Made by a program: the position numbers and the translations under genes. This document shows positions 1 to 21,050 of a DNA stretch of 64,000 nucleotides, in pieces; the stretch's first letter is position 1, and each line of letters opens with the position of its first letter. The notes beneath the pieces were generated by a model. The model was not told the DNA's origin and did not search any database. It saw nothing but the letters and a program-made list of their open reading frames with translations. Source of the DNA: Haematococcus lacustris (Eukaryota > Chlorophyta > Chlorophyceae > Chlamydomonadales > Haematococcaceae); the NCBI GenBank assembly GCA_030144725.1, contig JASKMD010000003.1, positions 15,578,582-15,642,581 on the forward strand, read 5' to 3'.

Positions 1-421
1 GGTTGTAGCATGTCTTGAAGTTTGGGTTGGCGAAGAACTTGCAGAAGTCCTTGAGCTGCCTGAGCATCAGGGGGTCCTCGCAATCAAGGGGCAAGGGAGG
101 GCCAGTGGGTGCTGCGGGTGCAAGGGCTGCCAGGCGGGCGCTGCAGCGCCTTTGGGGGGGTTGCGTGATTGGCTCAGGTTCTGACTCTGACTCTGACTCT
201 GACTCACAGTCAGACTGTGGCTCTGGCTCTGAGCCACAGTCTGACTCGGAGTCAGAGTCAGTGTCAAACTCCATGCTGGCAGGCTGGGCAGGTGCTGGCT
301 GGGCAGTGGCCCGTGGGGGGAGTGGGGGTAGGGGGGGAGCATCAGGGGGTTGGGGAGGCTGCACGGCTGGAGGCTGAGGGGCGCTGGCATATCCCGGGGA
401 GGGGTAGCCAACCAGGCATAA
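1..421 (-). CDS. 3' portion of an acidic, Pro-rich protein, runs off the window
   Basis: One minus-strand frame stays open from 421 to the left edge. A plausible splice acceptor (AG at 423-422) opens the exon, and an in-frame ATG lies at 274-272. The product starts with a Pro/Ala-rich stretch, continues with Asp-Ser and Glu-Ser dipeptide runs (about 165-270), and ends in a more ordinary segment reading LRQLKDFCKFFANPNFKTCY. That last part looks like true coding sequence: varied residues, no repeat. I do not recognise the family. The plus strand has Ser-rich shadow frames over the same repeat, which look less natural. It could be a terminal or internal exon. Confidence 0.4.
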
Positions 422-567
422 CTGTCCTACCTAACTTTCTAAGCGATTTTTCTCTTGCTTGCTTACAGGTCTCCCCAAGCCACTAGCTACATCGTGCTCG
501 GCGCAACGCGACGAGCCGAAAGAGCATAGTGAAGTTGGTCAACGTCCAAGGTCGGCGGTACAGGACG

Positions 568-3500
568 ATGGTGAAGACGGCTACGGTGTTTGTGTTTGCT
601 TGCCTGATTGTTCTTCTCCCGGGAAATGTTGCAACCTTTTGGGACCGACTCATAAACGTGGCCGACACGACAGTGGCAACAGGACAGGACCCCTTGGGGG
701 CGGTGACCGGCCCTGCGTGGGTCGAGCGTGACATGATAGGATCATTCCCAACTGAGTTCGCACATTTACAAGTATGCAATCGGCTTCAATTGACTCGAAC
801 GCCTCAAATGGCCTGGATTCCCATAACGTACTCCCGCTCGAGCCTAAATGGCCGAGACGCGGAAATGCCAATGTCTGTATGCCACCACCAGGTCGACAAC
901 AAAACCCAGGAGACGCAAGCTCTGCAAGACGCCATTAGACAACCAGACAGAAGGCACAGGAACGCTACTTCCCAGCTCGCCAAGAAAGGTATTTGCTGCA
1001 TTGACAGAGGTCCGTGCACTAGCCTGAACGAGACTGTGCCTAACGACCACACCTGTGCCCAGTGCTACACCACAAGGAGCAGCAACTGGCTAGCTACCAG
1101 AACCAGGCACCCACACACCCACAGCAACCAATCAGAGGACGAACAGCCCAATTACCAGCCCAGGCCGCTGCGGGAGTCTACCTTGCATGCTTTACATGCT
1201 GGCCTGCTGCCCTGCACCAGGCACCCACACACCCACAACAACCAAACAGAGGATGAACAGCCCCCTGACCAGCCCAGGCCGCTGCGGGGGACTACCTTAC
1301 CTGCTTCCCATGCTGACCTGCTGCCCCGCACAGATATGCATGTCACAGAGATGCCAACTGACCATGCTGACATGCAGGCTGACAATAGACATGGCGCCCA
1401 GCCCCACCACCACCTGCCAGCCCTGACCGCTACAGCCTTGCATGACCAGCTGGCTGTCACAGAGATGCCAACTGACCATGCTGACATGCAGGCTGACAAT
1501 AGACATGGCGCCCAGCCCCACCACCACCTGCCAGCCCTGACCGCTACAGCCTTGCATGACCAGCTGGCTGTCACAGAGATGCCAACTGACCATGCTGACA
1601 TGCAGGCTGACAATAGACATGGCGCCCAGCCCCACCACCACCTGCCAGCCCTGACCGCTACAGCCTTGCATGACCAGCTGGCTGTCACAGAGATGCCAAC
1701 TGACCATCCTGACATGCAGGCTGACAATAGACATGGCGCCCAGCCCCACCACCACCTGCCAGCCCTGACCGCTACAGCCTTGCATGACCAGCTGGCTGTC
1801 ACAGAGATGCCAACTGACCATCCTGACATGCAGGCTGACAATAGACATGGCGCCCAGCCCCACCACCACCTGCCAGCCCTGACCGCTACAACCTTGCATG
1901 ACCAGCTGGCTGTCACAGAGATGCCAACTGACCATGCTGACATGCAGGCTAACAATAGACATGGCGCCCAGCCCCACCACCACCTGCCAGCCCTGACCGC
2001 TACAGCCTTGCATGACCAGCTGGCTGTCACAGAGATGCCAACTGACCATCCTGACATGCAGGCTGACAATAGACATGGCGCCCAGCCCCACCACCACCTG
2101 CCAGCCCTGACCGCTACAGCCTTGCATGACCAGCTGGCTGTCACAGAGGTGCCAACTGACCGTCCTGACATGCAGGCTAACAATAGACATGGCGCCCAGC
2201 CCCACCACCACTTGCCAGCCCTGACCTCTACACCCTTGCATGACCAGCTGGCTGACACAGAGATGTCAACTGACCATGATGACACGCAGGCTGACAATAG
2301 ACATGGCGCCCAGCCCCACCACCACCTGCTTGTGAACTGTAAGGGGGCCCTCCACATTGTTGCCAATTTGCAACCCCCCATGGGACATGCGGATTGGGAA
2401 CCCCTTCACAACACCCAGACATGCCCTATGATAGACATCGTCACCATGGGCATTATCATGTGGATAATGATACGAGCTGGGCGTCACCACCCCCAGCCAC
2501 CCACCAAAACAGAGTCTCACAAATGCATGAGAAAACAACGCAAGAATCTTACTAAACTACAAGCCACGGCCCACACCACTGCCTACAACTGGCTACACAA
2601 TATAGATGGCACCAGCAGCGGGTGGGTAACCATAGGACACCTGGCCCACCAGACCCACACCTACCTAACGGGAAGGACTAACAACAAAACCTATACCATA
2701 AACCAGTACAACACAACCATCCAGGCATACATGACCTTCCGTATTAACACGCACACGACCTACACCACCGACAACATTAAGAGGTTGACCATGGGAGCCA
2801 TTAACTACCTCACACACATCGGCTGGCTGCTCATGGCAGCAGGTGACATAGAACCAAACCCTGGCCCTGAGGGACCCTACTTTGAGAAACAAGTAGCCCA
2901 CCATTGCCAAATCCATGCCCTGAACATGGTAGTAGGACACCCATGGTTAAGTAACCAAGACCTGGCCAACTTCCACACTTCGGAACTCAACGCGCGACAA
3001 GGCGACCAGATGTGGGCGCTAGCCAGAGACGAACAAGGCGCGTGCAACGACACAGTCGTTAACCTCTACCTGACATCACACTACGGCCTCAGCACACACA
3101 CAGTGGCGCAACTTAAAACTGGAAGGGACTGGTCGACCCGCCACCTCGACGCCCTAGCCGAAACCCACGGCATCACCGCCTTCCTGTGCAAAGCCCCCGC
3201 CCATAGCATGGCGATCAGGAAACACAACGATATATGGTACCTCCTTGACTCCGAAGCGACGACCCCTACACCGCTGCGGGTCACCGGCAATCGCGCGTAC
3301 CATGCAGCCTGCGAGATACAAACTATTACCACTATCTCGCACCCCACAGCACCTATGACAGCGGCCCGCACCAGGGCAAGGCTTGGGCCTATCATCAGCA
3401 CCTCAAACCACACCTTCACAACGGCAGCGGCATGCATCGGGGCAAGGCCAGGGCCCACCAACCCCCGGAAAACACATAGGCCCTACTGGGAAAGCCAACA

Positions 3501-6500
3501 CAAGAAGTGCTGCTTGGTGCACGCCATTAACATGGCCATGGGAGAACCAATGATTAACCCCGAAGACGTCATCACCCACTGCAAAACACTAGACACGCAC
3601 ATCCAAGACCTGGCCACCAAGGCAAGGCAAGAGCATAAGCCAATCCCACTACAAAACAATCTCCCACACATCTACCACGACCAAGGCAACTTTACCATAT
3701 CCACCATCAACCACTACCTATACCACTACCATAAAGACCTACACCTATGCCCAACAACACAGGAACTACCCCACGGCAGCATCACTCAAGAGCTCCTCAC
3801 TGGGACCACCGGCAAGCCGGACAGCCACACCAACACAGTAGCTGCCATCCTTTTCACCGACAACCACGCCACCACCATCCGCCACATGGACAACGCCTGG
3901 CACTGGCTGGACTCGGAACGGGACCACCCACAGCGGCTGGACACCCCGGCAGCCTGGAGTCAGCTGCATGGCAGGCTTGTCCAAATCAGAAAAGGGACCG
4001 CGCAAAACACCAACCTCATTGAGCCCTTATGCTGGCTGGCTGACCCGACCACCCGCGCCACAACGGAGCAACTGGAACAACACCTACGCACCACCTATGT
4101 GGACCTCACGAACTTAGGCCGGGATACACCCGCACACAGCCCCCTTGCAGATCGGCCAACACCCAGAACCGACACTTCACAACAAACGAGCACCAAGCGC
4201 AAAGACACGCCACGAGAGGATGCCCACCCACCGGCTAAGCCCACCCAGCAGCCGCCAAACCGCCAAGCAGCACCCACGGTTACCCTTCCCACCACGCAAC
4301 GCAACACTACACGGCCCGCATCATCACGTCCCACCAGTTGCAGCACCATACGGCGACCCAAACCCAGGGCTCTGCCTAGAGACACGCACACGCAGACGTC
4401 AATGTACCAATACCTCAATGTAGCCCCCACCCTGCCCCCTACCGCCTACCAAACAGCTAACCCACCTGAAGACACAACAGCCCAAAGCCAACGCAATACC
4501 CTCCCAAGCCAGATGCCACAGCCCACACCTAGCCGGACAACCATCACCCTCACTACCTTCAACGTCAGAGGCCTCCACAGGTCCAGAAAAGATGTCCTAC
4601 ACCTAGTGCACACGCACAGCCCGGACATTCTGATTCTCACTGAGACTATGACCCAACCAAAGAGCAACAACCCCAGCTGCGGATGGCTAAAACGAGTTAT
4701 GCCCAACTATATTGTCCACCGCCACCGAGGCCACAGCGAGGTACTCATAGGCATCAAACACGACCTTGCTATCCAGACGCATGCCACTATGCTACCGCCG
4801 TGCACAGACGCGGAAGTAAACACTCGATGCGTGATCCTGACCCTACGCCAGCACAAATGCGAAGAGCTTACCATCGTAGCCACGTACTGGCCCTCAGGAG
4901 ACAACGACGACGCGATCCCGTTGCGAGAGAAAATGCAGGAACACATACGAACAACCACAGAACGCGCTCCCGGATCACTCATTCTGGCGGGAGACATCAA
5001 CGCCACGATGAGAAAAGAAGATCGATACGGACACACCGAGTATACACAAGACCGCATGATGAGGAAGTTCGCCGATATGCTGCTCCTGTCCGAGGCCGAC
5101 CCCGGGGACCGGGCCTGGACCTACCAACAACCACACTGCAACAGCCGCATCGACGCCATCCTGACGCGCGATGCTCGACACGGATCAGAGCACCGCACGC
5201 ACGTCGACACGCACGCGTACCTCAGTGACCACAGACCACTCACCGCCACCCTAACCACAGCCAGACTGGGCATAAACCTAGCAGCCATACGTACACCCCA
5301 GAAGCAATGCCATACCGTCCTCACCACCCCCATCACCAACAACGACAGGGAAGCCTACCGCCTAGCTGTGCAACAGCCCAGCTCAGGCGCCCCACAGCTA
5401 CATGCACGACTGACAGCCTACCTGGCACCTATGTACACAGAAGCCACCCACTTCCTGGCCACGCTAGACAAGGCAAACCCACACCATCCACAACGTCTAG
5501 CACAAGTGGCAGGTCTCACAGCCAGGGAGGCTGTGGACACCGCATCTACTATGCTTACTACCCTCCTGGAAACCTGCAGGAGGACTGCCATGCAGACATG
5601 CAACACTAAGACCCTAACCAGAGGAGGGCAACACTACCAACGCAGAACCATGTGCAGGATCAGACTGGCACTAGGGGAAAAGCTCAAGACTACTAGGAAC
5701 CTCTGCCGGCAGGCAAGACTGCTATTCAAACAAAACGGCTCCCACCCGACGATTGGAGATCTCATCCCAGAGACGGACACGACCAACGCAGAGGTGAGGG
5801 AGGCGGTACAAGCGCGCCAGGGAGATGACCCAACCGAGGATCACGTGCCGGCCGCACTCGCCAAGCTAACCAACTCCTACCGCGACCAAATACACCAGCT
5901 GGACGACGACGACTCCGCTCTCGCCATCGCGCAAGCCAGAGTCAGAATGCAACAACTCATCAGCACCCAGCCTAAGAAAGCTAACAAACACATTCTTCGC
6001 CCGTCCCGCACCGACCACAAGGGCCTGCAAGCGCTATCGGATCCCGACACAACGAAGACCTGCACAGCCCCGGCCGACCTCAACCGGATTATCACCGCCG
6101 CCTACGGACAGAAGCTGACGCCGCCAAACCCGAAGACCGGCCATTACACCAACACGCTGACCAGAAACTATCCCTGGGCCCGCCCCAAAGCCGACGACCC
6201 CTTCACGTTGCACACCTGCAAAAATATACATTGGCTGCACACAGCCATCATGGACAAAGCAGGCTTTCAAGAATGCCTCAGCAGGCTGGCAGGAGGCAAA
6301 GCACCAGGGCCAGACGGCATTGAGAACGAGATCATCAAGATGTTGCCATGGGAGATGAGGGACACTATCCACCAGCTGTTCATCATCATGTGGGCCACAG
6401 GCTGCACACCCACAACATGGAAAACCAGTGACACCTGCCTGCTTTACAAGGACAAGGGCCAGGAAACTGATCTCAATGCCTACAGACCTGTAGGGCTGGC

Positions 6501-8609
6501 AAACACTATCTACAAGCTTTGGACCAGTCTCATCACCAAGACACTGTACGAATATGCAGAAGCCAACGGGATGCTCAGCAACTGCCAAGCTGGTTTCCGG
6601 TCCCACAGAGACACCACCCAGCAGCTACAGATGCTAGTCATGGCTCTTGAAGATGCTAAACTGGCCAAGACAGATATCTACGCGCTCCTTGTCGACTTTA
6701 CCAGCGCGTTCAACACCACCTGCCAGGACAAACTACTATGGATCATGCACGACCTAGGCTTCCCCACGGACGCTACCGACGCTGTAAAGGACCTATACAC
6801 GGGCGCCACAACGCGCTTCAAAACTCCCTACGGCCACACCGACCCCGTACCCGTCGACCGGGGCACCATCCAGGGAGACTCGCTCTCACCCTTCCTGTTC
6901 CTCATCTATATCGAACCCCTCCTACGCTGGCTCCAAGTAGGAGCGAGGGGGTACAAGTTTACATCAGAGACAACCGACAGCGCCGGGCGATTTACAATTG
7001 GTAGCATCGACTACGCGGATGACATCGCTATCCTATGCAACTCGATCAGCAATCTACGCTGCCAGGCAGACAAGCTCTCCGCCTACTCCGATTGGGGCCA
7101 CCTCATCATATCACACAGCAAAACCCTCGCCACAGCCGCACTCCACAAGGCACACCAGTCCGGCAGGTGCAGCACACTAGCGGACGCGGAAAAGCAAGCC
7201 CGCAGGGAATTGCAACACGTGCGGCTGCAAGGAAAGCCGGTCACCTACCTCCCCCCAACCGCACCCTTCGCCTACCTAGGAGTCCTGCTCACCACGACAC
7301 TCAATTGGAAACCACAACACATGGCCATGGCGGCACAACTCAAACAAAAGCTGGAGAGACTACGGCGCTCCTTTGCCAGCGCCAGACAAGCCATCCACAT
7401 CATCAAGACAGCCATCATTCCCAGCCTGGCCTACAGCTTCTGCGTAGTCCCGTGCACACCAGGAGACCTAGACCTATACGACAGAGCAGTCAACCAATGC
7501 GTCAAGAAAAAGTTGAGGCTACCGTTAGGCACAACCAATGCCGTCATCAGGGAGGACATAGACAAGCTCGGCCTAGGCATCAGCTCCACAGCCCAGGAGT
7601 ATCATGCAAGGAACACCACAGCCCTCATACATAGCCTCCAATCTGCGGACGACACACATGCCCACATAACCAGGAGCATGCTCCACAAACAAATCACTTG
7701 GCTCTACGCTCAAGCTGCCAAGCATGGACACCGCATGATCAATATGCTGCAACACACCCTTCGTGCCAGGCAACTCCTCCATGCGACCACAGCCCAGCTC
7801 AAGGCCACACACCAAGGAGAAGAACTGTACCCTAAGGAAACCAAACTACTTGGGCAGCTCATCACACAGGACAACAGCCCCCTCCCACATGACATAGTCA
7901 ACGCAAGCATCACATGCCTCAAGAGCCTTGGTATCAAGCATGCTTCCGAGCTCCAACAAGCCATTGCCGACGACACATACATCATATCAGGAAAGATGCT
8001 AAAGAACCGCTTCGGCAACAAGGTCAAGCAAAAACACTACATCGCCCTCAACAAGCTGGCGGCCATGGCGTCCCGGGATAAGTGCCCGACCGCGACTGAA
8101 GCTAAAGCCATCGCAGATAAACGTGACACCACCATGGACCTGACAGCTGCACAAAGAAAGATAAAACACTGGGCCGCGGGACTAACAGAACTCGCACCCA
8201 TCGGAGCCGAAGAGGACACTACGCACCGCTACGCTGACATCAGGGCCTTCACGGTAGCCAAGCTGCCACCCACACAGCCACCCGCACAAGAACCCATTGC
8301 GGAGCGTGCCCAACCACCCGACGACACCCTACGGCGCAGCTCTAGGGTTCGGAACAAACCCCCAAAGCCATCACCCGCGACCCCACAACCCAAACCACCG
8401 CCCAAGATCGGCAGTAAGAGACAAGCAGACGACAGACACATCCAGACCATACCAGAGGATGTGATACACATACCCATCATGACCCTAGATAGCCTCCCCA
8501 GCTGGAAAGCTAATGCCGCGTGCGAACGCAGTGCCAAGGAACTAGGGATCACGCTAGGAGCCATGTATGATCACCAAGAATCCATCACCAAGATCGATGG
8601 ATGGCACTG
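568..8609 (+). CDS. Retrotransposon polyprotein: 38-aa repeats, 2A motif, two Josephin-like proteases, APE, RT
   Basis: The frame is open upstream to 529, but 568 is the first ATG. Numbering from there: a hydrophobic leader (about 2-22); a His/Pro/Asp-rich 38-residue repeat array; a hydrophobic stretch ending in the 2A motif D760-I-E-P-N-P-G-P767 (2845-2868). Josephin-like domain 1 follows with Q775, C780, H879 and D894; domain 2 has Q977, C982, H1100 and D1115. The APE shows N1332, E1359, D1476, N1478 and the SDH motif D1554-H1555. The RT has the first aspartate D2043, a GD at 2103-2104 and YADD at 2149-2152. A basic, proline-rich tail follows. The Q-x4-C, C-x2-H and H-x14-D spacings match the ataxin-3 Josephin layout, with Asp in place of Asn. 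The 2A motif should release an N-terminal repeat protein from the protease-APE-RT part. The frame is intact for about 2680 codons, so the copy may be young. Codons after the gap belong to something else. Confidence 0.85.
1102..2330 (+). repeat. 114-bp (38-aa) in-frame tandem repeat, about 11 units
   Basis: Units start at about 1344, 1458, 1572, 1686, 1800, 1914, 2028, 2142 and 2256, an exact 114-bp period. Central units are almost identical, and the last two are diverged. Two older units of the same length but different sequence precede them (1102 and 1216). The period is a multiple of three, so the frame is kept. The encoded unit contains TDHADMQADNRHGAQPHHHL and is rich in His, Asp and Pro. 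Confidence 0.9.
2800..2868 (+). other. 2A ribosome-skipping peptide
   Basis: The codons read GDIEPNPGP, matching the 2A consensus D-(V/I)-E-x-N-P-G-P. They follow a hydrophobic run (IGWLLMAA) of the kind found upstream of active 2A peptides. Skipping would occur between the final Gly and Pro (2865/2866), separating the repeat protein from the protease-APE-RT polyprotein. 2A peptides are known from picornaviruses and from several non-LTR retrotransposons. Activity here is inferred from the motif. Confidence 0.85.
2869..3990 (+). other. Two tandem Josephin-like cysteine protease domains
   Basis: Domain 1 (about 2878-3330) reads EKQVAHHCQIHALN, then HSMAIRKHNDIWYLLDSE. Domain 2 (about 3484-3960) reads ESQHKKCCLVHAIN, then HATTIRHMDNAWHWLDSE. 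Both place Gln five residues before the nucleophilic Cys, a His three after it, and a catalytic His 15 residues before an Asp, as in Josephin deubiquitinases (Q9, C14, H119, N134 in ataxin-3). The two domains share little outside these motifs, so the duplication is old. Confidence 0.75.
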
Positions 8610-9109
8610 NNNNNNNNNNNNNNNNNNNNNNNNNNNNNNNNNNNNNNNNNNNNNNNNNNNNNNNNNNNNNNNNNNNNNNNNNNNNNNNNNNNNNNNNNNN
8701 NNNNNNNNNNNNNNNNNNNNNNNNNNNNNNNNNNNNNNNNNNNNNNNNNNNNNNNNNNNNNNNNNNNNNNNNNNNNNNNNNNNNNNNNNNNNNNNNNNNN
8801 NNNNNNNNNNNNNNNNNNNNNNNNNNNNNNNNNNNNNNNNNNNNNNNNNNNNNNNNNNNNNNNNNNNNNNNNNNNNNNNNNNNNNNNNNNNNNNNNNNNN
8901 NNNNNNNNNNNNNNNNNNNNNNNNNNNNNNNNNNNNNNNNNNNNNNNNNNNNNNNNNNNNNNNNNNNNNNNNNNNNNNNNNNNNNNNNNNNNNNNNNNNN
9001 NNNNNNNNNNNNNNNNNNNNNNNNNNNNNNNNNNNNNNNNNNNNNNNNNNNNNNNNNNNNNNNNNNNNNNNNNNNNNNNNNNNNNNNNNNNNNNNNNNNN
9101 NNNNNNNNN
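8610..9109. other. Assembly gap, 500 N
   Basis: A run of exactly 500 N, the usual placeholder for a gap of unknown size. It hides the 3' end of the retrotransposon and possibly the 5' end of the following gene. Confidence 1.
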
Positions 9110-9512
9110 GAAGATGTTCCTCCAGAGATGGGTTCAGCAACGGACTTCGGGGCCGCAGTGGCTGCAGCTGCCAGGCTGCCCTCGTGGCGCCACCTGCCCC
9201 CCCTGCCCCCCCTTGCCCGCCCCCCTACTTCCCCGGCCGCTCCCCACCCCATGCTGCTGGTGCCATGAGTGTCACGGCAGGCGGCGGGGGCAGCGCCATG
9301 GAGGGGGATGTGGGCGCGCCAGCAGCAGCACCACTGGGCAGTGCGGAGGCAGCAGGACGAGGAGGGGCGGGGGGGGAGGGGGGGAGCGCGTCAAGGGGAG
9401 ACCAGGAGTACTTTGGTTGCTGGGGGCTGTGTGACTAGCGGTGGCTGCGGCTCACCTGGCCTGCCTCGCCCCCAACTCCCAAAACAGCTCCTCCCTGTCC
9501 TCTGCCCCCCAG
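9110..9512 (+). other. Post-gap sequence, possible 5' exon of the leucine-rich gene
   Basis: GC-rich sequence with an open plus frame from an ATG at 9265 (Gly/Ala-rich, to 9438) and a pyrimidine-rich tract that leads into the acceptor at 9511-9512. It may hold a first exon of the next gene. I cannot join it with a clean donor, so I leave it unassigned. Confidence 0.3.
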
Positions 9513-17938
<8,426 letters not shown>

Positions 17939-18399
17939 GCCATGGCGGCAGCACCTGGGGTTGGGCAGGTATTTAGCGCACGGCGCAATGATAGGCAGCA
18001 GGTGGAAATAGCAACGACAGGCATCCGTGGGGGCCGGGTCAGGCTGTTGTGGGTGCATGATACGCGTATGCTAGTGCGGCAATTAGACCGGGAGCGTATG
18101 TAACGAAGATTACAGTTGGGTTTAGAAAACCCAAAAACTTCAATCCTTTACATTAAAAAGGGGAAAGTAAGACTTTGTGGTTCCCCGTATAAGCCAGCAA
18201 CAAATCCTCTTCCACCTCGCTGTCCGAAGTGGTCGTCACAACGGTGAGCAGGCTTCCGCGGGTGTTACTGTAACCGCAGTTTCAGTGAAATAGTGCAGAA
18301 GTTTTACTGTAACCGCTAACTTGGTTAGGGTTAGACACACTCTACAATTTCACACAGAGGCCAAACATCCGGCTACGGTAAGGAACACAGTGGCTTGGT

Positions 18400-18415
18400 G
18401 GTGTTGAGAAACACC
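18400..18415 (-). terminator. Histone H4 mRNA 3' hairpin
   Basis: On the minus strand the sequence is GGTGTT-TCTC-AACACC, a perfect 6-bp stem with a 4-nt loop, about 60 nt past the H4 stop and flanked by CCGG. Size and position match the 3' hairpin of replication-dependent histone mRNAs, though the sequence differs from the animal version. Confidence 0.85.
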
Positions 18416-18475
18416 GGTTTGTTGGGATCATGGACCATGGACAACTACTGACATCGACTCCTGCTGGGAACATGT

Positions 18476-19431
<956 letters not shown>

Positions 19432-19474
19432 GCCCAGGCACTGCCGCCAGTGCAACACCACCAGCAACAAAACC

Positions 19475-19490
19475 GGTGTTTCTCAACACC
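19475..19490 (+). terminator. Histone H3 mRNA 3' hairpin
   Basis: GGTGTT-TCTC-AACACC, identical in stem and loop to the H4 hairpins, preceded by AACC and followed by ACC. Confidence 0.85.
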
Positions 19491-19541
19491 ACCTCCCATC
19501 ATGGAACCAGACATAGAGCCTGTCTGCCGTTGACAACCTGT

Positions 19542-20560
19542 GGTCACCCCCGCCATTGGCTGCACCCCTGAAAACTATCTGACTGATCTATAAGAGTTTT
19601 TCAGCGAACCTTGCACAGCGCGGTGCAGCTCTCTAGCGCGAGGCTAGCGGGCTGCTCGGGCTGATGTGCACCTGTGCCGGGGCGGGCGTGGGTGTTGAAA
19701 GATAGGGTCGCGTAGTGGCGGGAATGGCCTGCTGAATGGGTCTGTGATCGGCGAGCAGCTATCGCGCCCAGCTGCCCAGAGGCATGGACGGGCTCAAATT
19801 TCTCGTGTCACGCCACCCCATGTCAAATTCTTCGAAATGGGCACTTTTACGGCCGGCATAACTGTCCAACCAGGACGTCAAATGATGAACTGCCACTTCT
19901 GTGCGGCTCCTAGTGTGGGTCTCTAACGTGTCTATTAGACAGAAACGCGTTGCCTTCATATGTGGGCCGTTCCATGTGTGGGCGGCAAACACAATTATCA
20001 GCACAATTGCTGCATCTTTTTCACCGGTTGTTGTTGCTCGTAGTTGCTCGGGAGCCACAGGTTCCAATGTATTGGCCGCATTGTGCAACATGCAATTCTG
20101 CGACTTGTACTTGGCAGCAGGTTCAGCAATAATCCGCCGTCGCAGTCACGCCCCTAGCATGGGAGAGGGTCTCAATGCGTTCTGGGACGCAGCAACACTG
20201 TTGCGTGCCGACCTGAAAACTTGCAATGTCCAGTCACGATGCGAAATTCACTCCGCGCTGGGTCTAGGCTGCTTACAGCAGTCGCTAAGAGTGTCTACGA
20301 AGCCCAAGAACACGTCGCATGTTGAGGGCCAGCCACCCGGCAAACCGCTCGTCAGGCCACAAGCATCCCATCGCACCAATCGGCGGCCTCATCCGTGCAG
20401 AAATGAGTAAGAAAGTTATCTCTTGAGCCATGGGGGTGCAGCCAATGGCGGGGGTGACCCTGTGCATATTCTTTCTCTGGTGTATTGCCTGCTTGAAGTG
20501 CCACATGTAACCAACCCTTTGAATCAGCGTGAACTTCCAGTTTCAAAATCTGACCTGATC
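19542..20560. other. Intergenic, nothing recognised
   Basis: About 1 kb of lower-GC sequence. A 169-codon plus frame at 19901-20410 has no recognisable motif and I do not call it. No repeat links it to the rest of the window. Confidence 0.6.
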
Positions 20561-21010
20561 GGTAGGCCACACTTCTAGTACCTCATCTTCACGCGTGGGT
20601 CCTTAGCAAGCTCAATGAGCACCCTGGTGATGAGCTCAGGGGCGCGCACCATGCAGTCCACCTGCAAGCTCACATACTTGCCCGACAGCCGCTTCACCAC
20701 CTGCGGCCCCAGAGCAGGCAGCAACAGGCTCTCAGGTCGCTGGCAAGCGCAGTGAGGCCCACATGCTGGTGCTGCATCACATGGCCCAGCTGGCGGGCAC
20801 TGGTGTAGACCAAGCTTGCATTGGTGTTACAAAGTGTGACAATGAGCTGGGGGGGTGCGGTGGCCGTCCTGCTAGGCCCCCTCTGATGTCATGTCGCAAG
20901 GACCATGGCAGGACAATTGCTCAATGTTTGAGGGACACCGGCCTTACACAGCATGAAGATCAGCACAACAGATGCAGCAGCTTGATGTCAGACCCAGGGC
21001 CGTCCCACAT
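20561..21010 (-). pseudogene. Copied last exon and intron of the DUF493 gene
   Basis: This 450-bp block is a near copy of 34423-34872. It holds the last coding exon (20739-20575, ending DPRVKMRY and a stop) plus about 270 bp of the preceding intron, including the splice acceptor. No upstream exon follows, so it cannot make the full protein. The exon is undamaged, and small changes such as GKYVSLQVD against GKFLSLQVD separate the copies. The retained intron shows a DNA-level copy. Confidence 0.75.
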
Positions 21011-21050
21011 CTCCCGTATCTATGACAGTGAACGGATATATCAACCATGC

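Larger units (their letters stand above)
529..8609 (+). mobile_element. Non-LTR retrotransposon, 3' end lost in assembly gap
   Basis: The region is filled by one ORF carrying an apurinic-like endonuclease (APE) and a reverse transcriptase in the order typical of non-LTR (LINE) elements. The 3' end, any second endonuclease, the 3' UTR and the tail fall in the N gap, so clade and target-site duplications cannot be read. Green algae host LINE clades with very long ORFs (for example RandI/Dualen), and the layout would fit such a group, but that placement is inference. No long terminal repeats are visible. Confidence 0.85.

Noticed and set aside
529..567. Start of the retrotransposon ORF at 529
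   Set aside because: The codon there is GTG; the first in-frame ATG is 568.
1152..2381. 409-codon minus-strand frame over the retrotransposon repeats
   Set aside because: It is the antisense of the 114-bp array. The frame is open only because the repeat lacks stops; Trp/Ser-rich composition with no family resemblance.
8610..9438. Continuation of the retrotransposon ORF across the N gap
   Set aside because: Reading through N is meaningless. Sequence after 9110 is GC-rich, Pro/Gly-rich and fits the next gene, not the retrotransposon.
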